A DNA stretch of 61,925 bases, taken from Candidatus Gastranaerophilales bacterium. Its GTDB lineage: Bacteria; Cyanobacteriota; Vampirovibrionia; Gastranaerophilales; Gastranaerophilaceae. Where the stretch lies: the NCBI GenBank assembly GCA_944323285.1, contig CALURV010000017.1, positions 1 to 61,925 of the forward strand, in the 5' to 3' direction. Positions 8,436 through 16,465 of this stretch are shown one piece after another. Below the pieces are notes generated by a model. It did no database searches. It had not been told where the DNA came from and saw nothing but the letters and a program-made list of their open reading frames with translations. The number at the start of each line of letters is the position of its first letter. The first letter of the stretch is position 1. Both the position numbers and the translations under genes were made by a program.

Positions 8436-9364
8436 AAAAAGAAGAGCTTATTAAATTATATGATTACCCTTTAGAAGAACTTTTGAATTTATCATCAAAG
8501 TATGTATCAAATAAAGTAGAATTCTGTTCATTAGTTAATGCAAGAAACGGTAAATGCTCGCAAGATTGTAAGTATTGTGCCCAAAGCTCTCACTACAGAA
8601 CAGATATAGAAGATTATCCGCTAATAAATAAAGAAGAGGTGATAAAAGCAGCACTTGAAGCTAAAGAAAACGGAGTAAGTCGTTTTGCTATAGTAACATC
8701 AGGTAAATCTCCTGATGAAGAAAATTTTAATAAAATTCTTGAGTTAACAGATGAATTAAACAAAATTGAAGGGATAAAAAGTTGTGCTTCTATAGGAATA
8801 TTAAATGAAGAACAAGCTAAATTATTATCTCAACATGGGTTAAAAAGATTTCATCACAATATAAATACATCAGAATCATATTATAAAAACATCTGCACAA
8901 CTCACAACTGGCAAGACAGATTAAACACATGTAAATTAGTGAAAAAATATAATATGGAATTATGTTGCGGTGTAATACTAGGCATGGGAGAGAGCAAAGA
9001 ACAAAGAGTTGAAATGGCAATAGAGTTAAGTGAAATAGAACCCGATTCTATTCCAATTAATATATTAATGCCTATAGCAAAGACTCCATTTGAGAATTAT
9101 TATAATAAAATTGATGAAGAAAATATTTTAAGAACACTTGCAATATTTAAAATAGCAAACCCAAAATCAATATTAAGATTTTGCGGAGGTAGAATGAGAC
9201 TTTCTGAGGAAAATCAAAGAAAAGCATTAAAATGCTGTGTTGAAGGAATATTAACAGGAAACTATTTAACAACAACAGGTAAAAGTCCAAAAGAGGATAT
9301 AAATATGATAAAAGACTTAGGAAAAGAATTAGTAAAAAACAAACAAAGAAGGTTAAACAAATGA
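8432..9364 (+). CDS. bioB: Biotin synthase, variant auxiliary-cluster ligands
   Basis: Radical SAM enzyme that inserts sulfur into dethiobiotin. 310 residues; the SAM cluster motif is C42-x3-C46-x2-C49 in CSQDCKYC, and HHNINTSE and SIPINILMP are family hallmarks. Compared with E. coli BioB, ligands matching Cys128 (Cys118) and Cys188 (Cys178) are kept, but the Cys97 position is Ala86 (RFAIVTSG against FCxxxxG). The segment carrying E. coli Arg260 reads RFCGGR, with an added Cys251. The auxiliary cluster may thus be bound differently, as described for anaerobic type II biotin synthases. No other bio gene is in the window. Overlaps both mnmA and cysK by 4 bases (ATGA). Confidence 0.92.
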   Translation: MKKEELIKLYDYPLEELLNLSSKYVSNKVEFCSLVNARNGKCSQDCKYCAQSSHYRTDIEDYPLINKEEVIKAALEAKENGVSRFAIVTSGKSPDEENFNKILELTDELNKIEGIKSCASIGILNEEQAKLLSQHGLKRFHHNINTSESYYKNICTTHNWQDRLNTCKLVKKYNMELCCGVILGMGESKEQRVEMAIELSEIEPDSIPINILMPIAKTPFENYYNKIDEENILRTLAIFKIANPKSILRFCGGRMRLSEENQRKALKCCVEGILTGNYLTTTGKSPKEDINMIKDLGKELVKNKQRRLNK

Positions 9365-10284
9365 AAATCTATAATAATATATCAGAATTAATCGGGAATA
9401 CTCCTCTTGTACGAATAAACAAACTTAATAAAGGATATGCGGATATATTAGTAAAAATAGAATATTTTAATCCTGCAGGTTCAATAAAAGACAGAACTGC
9501 TTTAAGTATGGTTGAAGATGCCGAGAGAAAAGGACTTATTAAAAAAGGGGAAAGTACAATTATTGAACCGACAAGCGGTAATACAGGTATAGGGTTAGCT
9601 CTTGTAGCATTAATAAAAGGATACAAATTAATATTAACCATGCCGGAAACTATGAGCAAAGAAAGACGAGATATTTTAAAAGCCTACGGTGCGCAGCTAA
9701 TTTTGACAGACGGCAAAAAAGGTATGCAAGGAGCTGTAGAGGAAGCAGAAAGATTAAATAAAGAAATAAAGAATTCTTTTATTCCTCAACAATTTAATAA
9801 TCCTTCAAATACTAAAATTCATTATGAAACAACCGGAATGGAGATATGGAATGATACAGAAGGAAAAATAGATATAGTAATAGCAGGTATAGGAACAGGC
9901 GGAACAATTTCAGGTATAGCAAGAAAACTTAAAGAAAAGAATCCAAATATAAAAGCAATAGGTGTTGAACCTGCATCATCACCTGTAATAACGGAAGGAA
10001 AGGCTGGAACTCATAAGATACAAGGAATAGGAGCAAATTTTATCCCTAGAAATTTTGATGCAAGCATTATTGACAAAGTAATAACAGTTACTGATGAAGA
10101 TGCAATAAAAACAGCTCTTAATTTAACAAAAGAAGAAGGAATATTTGCCGGCATTTCTTCAGGCGCAGCTCTTTGGGCTGGATTAGAGATATCCAAGCAA
10201 GAAGAGAACAAAAATAAATTAATAGTTGTAATTCTTCCGGATACAGGAATGAGATATTTATCAAGTGATATGTTTTCAGAATAA
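9361..10284 (+). CDS. cysK: Cysteine synthase A (O-acetylserine sulfhydrylase)
   Basis: PLP enzyme making cysteine from O-acetylserine and sulfide in the cytoplasm. 307 residues, the normal length. Seen: the PLP lysine in PAGSIKDR, the substrate loop TSGNTG, the phosphate-binding GTGGTISG, and the C-terminal ILPDTGMRYLS. It is the last gene of mnmA-bioB-cysK, overlapping bioB by 4 bases, so cysteine supply is co-transcribed with two sulfur-using enzymes. The downstream 3' region holds a partial copy of the dispersed repeat. Confidence 0.95.
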   Translation: MKIYNNISELIGNTPLVRINKLNKGYADILVKIEYFNPAGSIKDRTALSMVEDAERKGLIKKGESTIIEPTSGNTGIGLALVALIKGYKLILTMPETMSKERRDILKAYGAQLILTDGKKGMQGAVEEAERLNKEIKNSFIPQQFNNPSNTKIHYETTGMEIWNDTEGKIDIVIAGIGTGGTISGIARKLKEKNPNIKAIGVEPASSPVITEGKAGTHKIQGIGANFIPRNFDASIIDKVITVTDEDAIKTALNLTKEEGIFAGISSGAALWAGLEISKQEENKNKLIVVILPDTGMRYLSSDMFSE

Positions 10285-10299
10285 AAATAAAAAATCTTT

Positions 10300-10350
10300 A
10301 AAAAAATTTACTAACAATTTCAGCTTATCGTGAATTTTTTCCCGGACAAT
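10300..10350 (+). repeat. Dispersed repeat, 3'-end fragment (copy D)
   Basis: Matches the 3' end of the full repeat at 49417-49602, including the core AGCTTATCGTGAATTTTTTC and CGGACAA. An A-rich left arm can still pair with it to make a terminator-like hairpin. It lies in the sense orientation 3' of cysK and overlaps the last codons of the opposing large gene. Confidence 0.75.
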
Positions 10351-12379
10351 TTATTTGATTAAATAATGCAAAAATATTTCCAGGAACAAATGAAGTAGCT
10401 AACTCAGGACTACCCATAATTTCAAAAAACTGTTCAACCTTTTCATATTCAACAGGAGAAAATGCTGATTTCATAGCATTAAGTTCAGATTCCAGTGTTT
10501 TTACTACTTGAGCTAAATTTTCATCTCCGGGATTATTAATTAACTGAGTATATTTTTGGTAATATTCTAATCCTTTTGTTTTATACTCCATTATTAATTT
10601 TGATTTTTCAATCATTGAAGTTATAAAAGATTCTTCTTCAGGAGATAAAGTACCCGATTGTTTTAATTGTTCCAATCTGGCAGATAAATTTTTAATTAAG
10701 AAATTTTTTCCATTCTGTTGAGCAAGAACCTCCTCAGGGCTAAATTGATACTGATTAAAAGCCTTATCAGTAGCAAATAAACCATTAAGACCAGAAATTC
10801 TTCCATTACCTTCAATAGTTGCGATATTATCAACCAAGGATTGTTCTGCTTTTCGCATTAATTCCGGTGAAAGTTTAGGCAGGTCAGCAGAATTAATTCC
10901 TCTAACTGATATGTCTGTAAACGCATTATATCTTATCTTATGAGATAATGAATATTTTAGCATTTCATTTAAAGCATCATCATAACAATCAAATTGAGAA
11001 GTAAATTCAGGATGTTTATCTAATATCGCTTTAACCTTACTAATAAAAGGAGCTATTTCATTTTGTGCAGTTTCAAGATTTACAGAACTTGCATATTTAC
11101 TGCCACTTTTAATTGCCTCATATTCATCAACAAAAGAAGATAAATTTCTAGTTAAATTATCATCACTTTTATATATATTTTCTTGTGCTAATTTTATAAA
11201 ATCTTGTTTTAAAGAAGAATTCATTTTAGGAGGAGTCATAGTTTTAGGTCCCCAAAAACCACCCTTTAATATTATCTTTTCACTTTCCCCATTGAGTATT
11301 CTGTCAATCAACTCTTTTTCAACAATTTCATTAACTTTATCTTGAGATAACCCGGCTCTTAATAAAGCTTCTTTACAATGAGTTGCTTCATGCATAATTA
11401 CATCATCAATTTCAAAAGTACCTGTTCTATATGATTCAGGATTATAAGTAATTGTATGATTTGAAGAACTATAACTTCCACCGCTATTTTCAGAAGCTTT
11501 ATCTATTTTTAATTTAGGTCTTAATTCCTTAGAAATACCTAATTCATCAAAAGCATTATCAAAAGATTTATAAACTTCAGCTTCAATCTGTTCATCACTT
11601 AATGCAGCTCTTCTAATACCTTCTGGCGATTTTTTAAATTTTTCAACTTGGTCAACAGATTTTTCATATTCAATTTTTTTCTTAACAGGAACCTTTTCTC
11701 TTTTAACAAATTTCATAAGATCAGTAACTCTGGATTTCAAAGTACTTGGCTTAAATTGATATAAAACAGCTTGTCTGCCCTCTTTTGTAAAAATTAGCGA
11801 AAGATTTTCTTTTAATGCACTAAGCATAGAAGAAGATGAAATTTCCTTTGATATTTGAGCTTTTTGTTCTGCATCTAAAGCAGTAACTTTTAAATTATTC
11901 ATTATTTTAGCTTCTTTAGCTACTTTAGCGGAATGTTTAAGACCTAAAATACTTAATGCACTGCTTATAGTCCCTTGGCCTATTTGTTCAAAAGCCTTTT
12001 CTGAACTATCATAGCTACCATTTTTATATTCTTTGGCAGCATTAAATATACCTTTTCCCAACTGAACAAAACTTAAAGCACCAAATCCCACTGCCAAAAT
12101 AGGTGTTAATACAGGAACAACAGAACAAGCTAAAGCTGTTGCGGCAATTGCTCCAATTGTCATGATTGGATGTTTAATTATTGTTGTAATAGGACTTATT
12201 ATACCTTTCCCAAAATTTTTTAGAGCCTCTTTAATAGTAAATTTTCCATCATTTGAAGCATCCTGAGTGTTTTTTAAAAATTCATCCTCTTTTATTTTAT
12301 CAAATTTAACTTTTTTATTTTCATTTAAATGATTAACATTAGATAAATAATTAATTTCGCTTATATTTTGAACATTCAT
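10325..12379 (-). CDS. Large hypothetical protein with HExxH metalloprotease-like motif
   Basis: 684 residues, not assignable to a known family by eye. Two hydrophobic stretches (about 70-105) suggest membrane contact. The centre holds an HEATH motif (His330-Glu331-x2-His334) in the context DDVIMHEATHCKEAL, the pattern of zinc metalloproteases. The rest is helix-rich and charged, with likely coiled coils near 570-640. The N-terminus (NHLNENKKVKFDK) resembles other lineage-specific proteins that start with short 'F-K' motifs. The last residues (CPGKNSR) are encoded inside a copy of the dispersed repeat, so its end may have been changed by repeat insertion. Protease activity is an inference from the motif only. 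Confidence 0.75.
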   Translation of the reverse strand: MNVQNISEINYLSNVNHLNENKKVKFDKIKEDEFLKNTQDASNDGKFTIKEALKNFGKGIISPITTIIKHPIMTIGAIAATALACSVVPVLTPILAVGFGALSFVQLGKGIFNAAKEYKNGSYDSSEKAFEQIGQGTISSALSILGLKHSAKVAKEAKIMNNLKVTALDAEQKAQISKEISSSSMLSALKENLSLIFTKEGRQAVLYQFKPSTLKSRVTDLMKFVKREKVPVKKKIEYEKSVDQVEKFKKSPEGIRRAALSDEQIEAEVYKSFDNAFDELGISKELRPKLKIDKASENSGGSYSSSNHTITYNPESYRTGTFEIDDVIMHEATHCKEALLRAGLSQDKVNEIVEKELIDRILNGESEKIILKGGFWGPKTMTPPKMNSSLKQDFIKLAQENIYKSDDNLTRNLSSFVDEYEAIKSGSKYASSVNLETAQNEIAPFISKVKAILDKHPEFTSQFDCYDDALNEMLKYSLSHKIRYNAFTDISVRGINSADLPKLSPELMRKAEQSLVDNIATIEGNGRISGLNGLFATDKAFNQYQFSPEEVLAQQNGKNFLIKNLSARLEQLKQSGTLSPEEESFITSMIEKSKLIMEYKTKGLEYYQKYTQLINNPGDENLAQVVKTLESELNAMKSAFSPVEYEKVEQFFEIMGSPELATSFVPGNIFALFNQINCPGKNSR

Positions 12380-12482
12380 TTATTCAATACCTTAAAATAT
12401 TTACTACTTAAATATAGAAAATATCTAAATTTTTTAAGATTGATATTATATAAAAAAAATATTAATTTTTATAAAGAAAAAT

Positions 12483-12506
12483 AAAGCCCCCAAATAGGGG
12501 CTTAAA
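12483..12506 (-). terminator. Terminator of tRNA-Lys
   Basis: AAGCCCC/GGGGCTT inverted repeat. On the minus strand it follows the tRNA 3' end and leads into a T-rich stretch. Confidence 0.75.
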
Positions 12507-12507
12507 A

Positions 12508-12584
12508 TGGTGCGTCTGGCGCGATTCGAACGCGCGACCTATCCCTTAAAAGGGGAGTGCTCTACCTGCTGAGCTACAGACGCA
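12508..12584 (-). tRNA. tRNA-Lys (anticodon TTT)
   Basis: 77 bases on the minus strand. The acceptor stem TGCGTCT/AGACGCA is followed by an encoded CCA. The D-arm contains AGCTCAG-AGGTAGAGC, the anticodon loop is CTTTTAA, and the T-arm is GCGCGTTCGAATCGCGC. The TTT anticodon reads lysine codons and is a natural substrate of the MnmA encoded about 4 kb away. Confidence 0.95.
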
Positions 12585-12652
12585 TTCGTCTAACTTCTTT
12601 AATTAAGATACCAAGAACATTTTTTAGAGTCAACAAATTTTTTAAAAGAAAA

Positions 12653-12676
12653 GGTGATTTAATTTTTTAAATCACC
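12653..12676 (-). terminator. Perfect hairpin, terminator-like on the minus strand
   Basis: GGTGATTTAA and TTAAATCACC form a perfect 10-base stem with a TTTT loop. On the minus strand it is followed by TTTTCTTTT. No gene ends here on that strand, so it may end an unseen short transcript from the his promoter region or insulate tRNA-Lys. Confidence 0.45.
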
Positions 12677-12794
12677 AAGAGTTCTGTCATGGAATAAATA
12701 AGTAGTATTTGGAATTTATATTACGGGAATAATTATTTCTTAAAATATCCTTGCAAAGTATAAAACGATATAAGAAAATTAAAGTTCAATTTTT

Positions 12795-12817
12795 ATATAC
12801 TTTTCAGAAAAGTATAT
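12795..12817. promoter_or_regulatory. Palindrome over the his promoter (candidate operator)
   Basis: ATATACTTTT-CAG-AAAAGTATAT is a perfect 10-base inverted repeat with a 3-base centre. It covers the expected -35 position of the promoter whose -10 is at 12825. A bound repressor there would block RNA polymerase. The regulator is unknown. Confidence 0.5.
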
Positions 12818-12824
12818 TATCGAC

Positions 12825-12830
12825 TATAAT
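12825..12830 (+). promoter_or_regulatory. -10 box of the histidine operon
   Basis: Perfect TATAAT. It overlaps an upstream in-frame ATG (12829), which shows that ATG cannot be the translation start. The transcript should begin near 12837 and leave a leader of about 28 bases before the ATG at 12865. Confidence 0.55.
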
Positions 12831-12864
12831 GAAATTAAATTACAAGAAAAGAGAGGCAGATAAA

Positions 12865-14091
12865 ATGATTATTCCAAGTATAGATTTAATGGGCGGAAAA
12901 GCTGTTCAACTGAGACAAGGTAAAGAAAAAGTTTTAGAAAAAGATAATGTATTAGAACTTGCAAAATATTATTCAAGATTTGGAGAAATTAGTGTTATAG
13001 ATTTAGATGCCGCAATGAATAAAGGTGATAATGAAGCATTAATAAAAGAAATTTGCAAAGTTGCTCATTGCAGAGTCGGCGGAGGAATAAGAGATATAGA
13101 AAAAGCAAGAAGAATTCTTGCAAATGGAGCAAAACAAATAATAATAGGAACAGCTGCAAATGAAGAACTATTATCAAAACTTCCCAAAGATAAAGTTATA
13201 GTAGCAATAGATGCAAAACAAGGCAAAATAACAATTGAAGGCTGGACAACACAAATAAATGCATCACCTGAAGAATATGTAAAAAGGTTTGATAATTTTT
13301 GTGCCGGATATTTATACACAATAGTAGAAAAAGAAGGTATGATGCAAGGAACCGATATAAATGCAATAAGTAAAATTCGTTCCATGACAAAGAAAACACT
13401 TATTGCCGCAGGAGGTATTTCTACTATTGATGAAATAAAAACTCTTATAAAAATGAATGTATCAACTCAGCTTGGTATGAGTATATATACAGGAGCAATT
13501 AAGCTTGAAGATGCTTATATTGCGGTTATGGATTTTAATAAACAAAATGGTTTAATTCCTACTATAGTACAGGATATAGACACAAAACAGGTATTAATGC
13601 TTGCATATTCAAATGAAGAGTCACTAAGGAAATCATTATCAGAAGGTAAAGCAACATACTGGAGCAGGTCAAGAAAAAAATTATGGACAAAAGGTGAAAC
13701 ATCAGGCAATATTCAAGAATTAATAAGTGCTAAATTCGACTGTGACCAAGATACTCTGCTTTTCAAAGTAAAACAAAAAGGAAATGCTTGTCATACAGGC
13801 AGATATTCTTGTTTTGAAGATAAAGATTTTTGTATAAATGAATTATATCAATTACTTTTAGACAGAAAAGAAAAAATGCCTGAAAATTCATATACAACAA
13901 TGTTGTATAAAAATGAATTTAAACTTGAGAGAAAAATAATGGAAGAAGCATTTGAATGTGTAAATTTTAAAAGAGGTGACGGATTAGCGTGGGAAGCAAG
14001 TGATTTAACATACCACATGTTAACCTATATGGCATTACATAATATTACCCCCCAAGATATATCAAATAATCTTGCCTCAAGGACTAAATAA
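12865..14091 (+). CDS. hisA-hisIE: Trifunctional HisA-HisI-HisE fusion
   Basis: Three consecutive histidine pathway steps in one 408-residue chain. Residues 1-223 are a complete HisA barrel (ProFAR isomerase) with Asp7, VGGGIR at 71-76, Asp116 and AAGGIS at 181-186. Residues about 228-318 are HisI (phosphoribosyl-AMP cyclohydrolase) with YWSRSR at 265-270, GETSGN at 277-282, and zinc or metal residues Cys293, Cys309 and Cys316. Residues about 326-408 are HisE (phosphoribosyl-ATP pyrophosphatase) with E355-RKIMEEAFE and EASDLTYH. HisI-HisE fusions are common; HisA in front is unusual. The start at 12865 has AGAGAGG upstream, and longer in-frame starts lie upstream of the transcript start. Followed 8 bases later by hisD. 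Confidence 0.93.
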   Translation: MIIPSIDLMGGKAVQLRQGKEKVLEKDNVLELAKYYSRFGEISVIDLDAAMNKGDNEALIKEICKVAHCRVGGGIRDIEKARRILANGAKQIIIGTAANEELLSKLPKDKVIVAIDAKQGKITIEGWTTQINASPEEYVKRFDNFCAGYLYTIVEKEGMMQGTDINAISKIRSMTKKTLIAAGGISTIDEIKTLIKMNVSTQLGMSIYTGAIKLEDAYIAVMDFNKQNGLIPTIVQDIDTKQVLMLAYSNEESLRKSLSEGKATYWSRSRKKLWTKGETSGNIQELISAKFDCDQDTLLFKVKQKGNACHTGRYSCFEDKDFCINELYQLLLDRKEKMPENSYTTMLYKNEFKLERKIMEEAFECVNFKRGDGLAWEASDLTYHMLTYMALHNITPQDISNNLASRTK

Positions 14092-14099
14092 GGAAATTT

Positions 14100-15344
14100 A
14101 TGAAAATAATTAATTATAAAGATATAGATAAAGATTTTTTTTCAAAAATTGAATTTGAAAATATTGAATCTGTAAATGAAGTAATATCAAAAGTTAAAAC
14201 TTTTGGAGATAATGCTGTAAGAGAGTATACAAAGAAGTTTGGCGATGGTGATATAGAAAATTTTAAAGTTAGTGAAAAAGAAATTGAAGAAGCAATAAAA
14301 TCAGTTAATAGCCAAACAAAAGAAACTCTGCAATATGCAATTAAAAATGTAGGAGAATTTGCAAAAGCTCAGCTAAACAGCATAAAAGAATTAAAAATAG
14401 AAATAAGCGGAAATATTTTAGGACATAAAATAATAGCGCTTGATTCAGTAGGTTGTTATATTCCGGGAGGCAATTATCCACTGCCATCTAGTGCAATAAT
14501 GACGATAGTTCCGGCAAAAACTGCCGGAGTTAAAAGAATAATAGCAATGTCACCAAAAATAAAGCCTGTTACAATAGCAGCAGCATATATGGCAGGAGCT
14601 GATGAAATATACAAAATAGGCGGAGTTCAAGCAATTGCAGCAATGGCATACGGCACTGAAACAATAAAAAAAGTTAATAAAATAGTAGGCCCCGGAAATA
14701 AATATGTAACTGCTGCAAAAAAATATGTATATGGCGAATGCGGAATTGATTTTCTGGCAGGTCCTTCTGAAGTAATGATTATAGCTGATGAAACTGCTAA
14801 TATTGATTTTATAGCAGCGGATATGCTAGCTCAATGTGAGCATGATAAAGATGCAAGAGCATTTTTAATATGTTCATCAACAGAATTAGCCAAAAAAGTT
14901 GATAAAAAAGCGAAAGAATATTTAAAAGAGCTTCCCACAAAAAACATAGCAGAAATTTCTTATGATAAATCTTATGCTGTAATAATAGAATCAATAGAAG
15001 ATGCTATAAAACTTTCCAATGAAAAAGCACCTGAACATCTTGAATTATGTTTTAAAGATACAGAAAAATATATAAATAAGTTCACAAATTATGGTTCATT
15101 ATTCATTGGAAATTATTCGGCAGAAGTTTTTGGAGACTATGTATCAGGAACAAATCACACACTTCCCACAAATCAGGTATCAAAATATACAGGCGGTTTA
15201 AGTATTTTTGATTATATAAAAATCCAAACATATCAAATAATAAATTCTGATTTAATAAATCAAACAGCAAAAAATGCATCTGTTTTTGCTGAACAAGAAG
15301 GATTATTTGCACATAAACTTGCAGCAGATATACGAATAATATAA
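14100..15344 (+). CDS. hisD: Histidinol dehydrogenase
   Basis: Two-step NAD-dependent oxidation of histidinol to histidine, the final pathway step. 414 residues, slightly shorter than the usual ~430. Seen: [23 protein letters not shown], the zinc-site QCEHDKDA, and SGTNHTLPT near the C-terminus. AAGGA stands 6 bases before the ATG. Eight bases separate it from the HisA-HisI-HisE gene, so both come from one transcript ending at the hairpin at 15345. The other his genes are elsewhere. Confidence 0.96.
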   Translation: MKIINYKDIDKDFFSKIEFENIESVNEVISKVKTFGDNAVREYTKKFGDGDIENFKVSEKEIEEAIKSVNSQTKETLQYAIKNVGEFAKAQLNSIKELKIEISGNILGHKIIALDSVGCYIPGGNYPLPSSAIMTIVPAKTAGVKRIIAMSPKIKPVTIAAAYMAGADEIYKIGGVQAIAAMAYGTETIKKVNKIVGPGNKYVTAAKKYVYGECGIDFLAGPSEVMIIADETANIDFIAADMLAQCEHDKDARAFLICSSTELAKKVDKKAKEYLKELPTKNIAEISYDKSYAVIIESIEDAIKLSNEKAPEHLELCFKDTEKYINKFTNYGSLFIGNYSAEVFGDYVSGTNHTLPTNQVSKYTGGLSIFDYIKIQTYQIINSDLINQTAKNASVFAEQEGLFAHKLAADIRII

Positions 15345-15374
15345 AAAAGAAGCGAAAAAACTTGCTTCTTTTTT
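15345..15374 (+). terminator. Terminator of the his operon
   Basis: AAAAGAAGC/GCTTCTTTT stem with a 10-base loop and a run of Ts, starting directly after the hisD stop. Confidence 0.85.
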
Positions 15375-15375
15375 A

Positions 15376-15440
15376 TATATTTAATCTAGTATCATACATT
15401 TTAGCGCGTCATCTACGTCAACAAAACAATCATTCTAAAA
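15376..15440 (+). repeat. Dispersed repeat, degenerate 5'-end fragment (copy H)
   Basis: Begins with ATATTTAATCTAGTATC as in copies at 49417 and 58451, then decays while keeping GTCATC and AACAAA blocks. Sense orientation, just 3' of the hisD terminator. Confidence 0.6.
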
Positions 15441-15445
15441 ATAAG

Positions 15446-15910
15446 TTAAGCCCCAATTTTTTCTTGAAGAATTTCTTCAATACTCACTTTTGAATCCAAT
15501 TTTTCTTGAATTTGAGATAATTGTTTTTCAATATTAAATTTAATTGCTTTTTTATTTTTATGAGAAGCAATACCTTTCATTATTTCATCATAAACAATAT
15601 ACGAATTTAATTGCATATAAGATTTAATATCTTTTGTTTTTCTGTTAGATTTTAATAGATTTTCACTTTTTCCAAGAGTATATTTTAATATAGAATCAAC
15701 AATAAACTTATTTTGGCGTAAAGATTGTTTTTCACTGTCATTAATAAGAGTATTCAATAAAACTTTGCAATGAGCCTGAATTGTATTAGAAAGGCTTTTT
15801 CTTTGAATCCAAGGTATGGATTTAGAAAGCTTATGATTACTTTGTTCTAATTTTGATTGTGCATACTTAATAAGTAAAAACTTTTTAATATTTTCTTTTA
15901 ATTCATTCAT
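15446..15910 (-). CDS. Hypothetical helical protein
   Basis: 154 residues, not recognised. It is lysine- and serine-rich and helix-forming throughout, without membrane segments, cysteine motifs or a signal peptide. A longer reading from 15970 is possible, but the ATG at 15910 has AAGGA 8 bases upstream and is preferred. It stands alone between the his operon and a bidirectional terminator. Confidence 0.55.
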   Translation of the reverse strand: MNELKENIKKFLLIKYAQSKLEQSNHKLSKSIPWIQRKSLSNTIQAHCKVLLNTLINDSEKQSLRQNKFIVDSILKYTLGKSENLLKSNRKTKDIKSYMQLNSYIVYDEIMKGIASHKNKKAIKFNIEKQLSQIQEKLDSKVSIEEILQEKIGA

Positions 15911-15990
15911 TGCTAGTGTCCTTCTCTCGTCTATAAGAGATATATACCATAAAATAGTATATTTAAGCACTACTCCATTTGTAGGGTATT

Positions 15991-16019
15991 AAAAAGACGG
16001 ATTTTATACCGTCTTTTTT
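15991..16019. terminator. Bidirectional terminator
   Basis: AAGACGG and CCGTCTT stem with an 8-base loop, T-run on both strands. It ends the small minus-strand gene at 16026-16373. Confidence 0.8.
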
Positions 16020-16025
16020 CATAAA

Positions 16026-16373
16026 TTAATTGTTTATCATTCTGTCAAAAACTTTCGTCAGATAACTAAAAGGGGAATTCTGCTCATTTTTAATACCATC
16101 TTTAATATATGGAATATCCATAACTTTTTGACAAAATTTATTACCAATTTGAGTTTTACTTGAATAATTATAAACAGTTACTGAAGGATTAATTTTACTT
16201 TGAGTCAAATCACCTATTGCAATTTCAATTGTATCAGCATCTGTACCCACTTTAGATCCTAATTTTTCAAAATATTCTCTGTCTTTTTTACTTAATAAAG
16301 TTTCAGGTGCGGTAATTTTCGTTTGTGCTTTAAATGATGCCGTTGGGTTAATTGATATTTTTGATATATTCAT
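16026..16373 (-). CDS. Hypothetical protein with N-terminal 'SFKA' motif
   Basis: 115 residues, unknown function. The N-terminus ISINPTASFKAQ resembles the short 'N-P-x-FKG/FKA' start seen in many small proteins of this lineage; the 568-residue protein at 47204-48910 has a similar TFKGGQ. No signal peptide or membrane segment. AAGGG precedes the ATG with a good spacer, and a hairpin terminator follows. Confidence 0.6.
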   Translation of the reverse strand: MNISKISINPTASFKAQTKITAPETLLSKKDREYFEKLGSKVGTDADTIEIAIGDLTQSKINPSVTVYNYSSKTQIGNKFCQKVMDIPYIKDGIKNEQNSPFSYLTKVFDRMINN

Positions 16374-16465
16374 TTTTTTCCCTTTCTTTCATTTTTTTTA
16401 AAAATAATAAAAAAATTTTTTGTTAAAATAATTATAATATTTTAAAAGAATGAAATATATTAAAT

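Noticed and set aside
12751-12864. Longer N-terminus for the HisA fusion
   Set aside because: It would run through the palindrome and -10 box; HisA homology and the ribosome site begin at 12865.
12585-12864. T-box or his leader peptide before the his operon
   Set aside because: No T-box sequence or His-rich peptide; the predicted transcript leader is about 28 bases.
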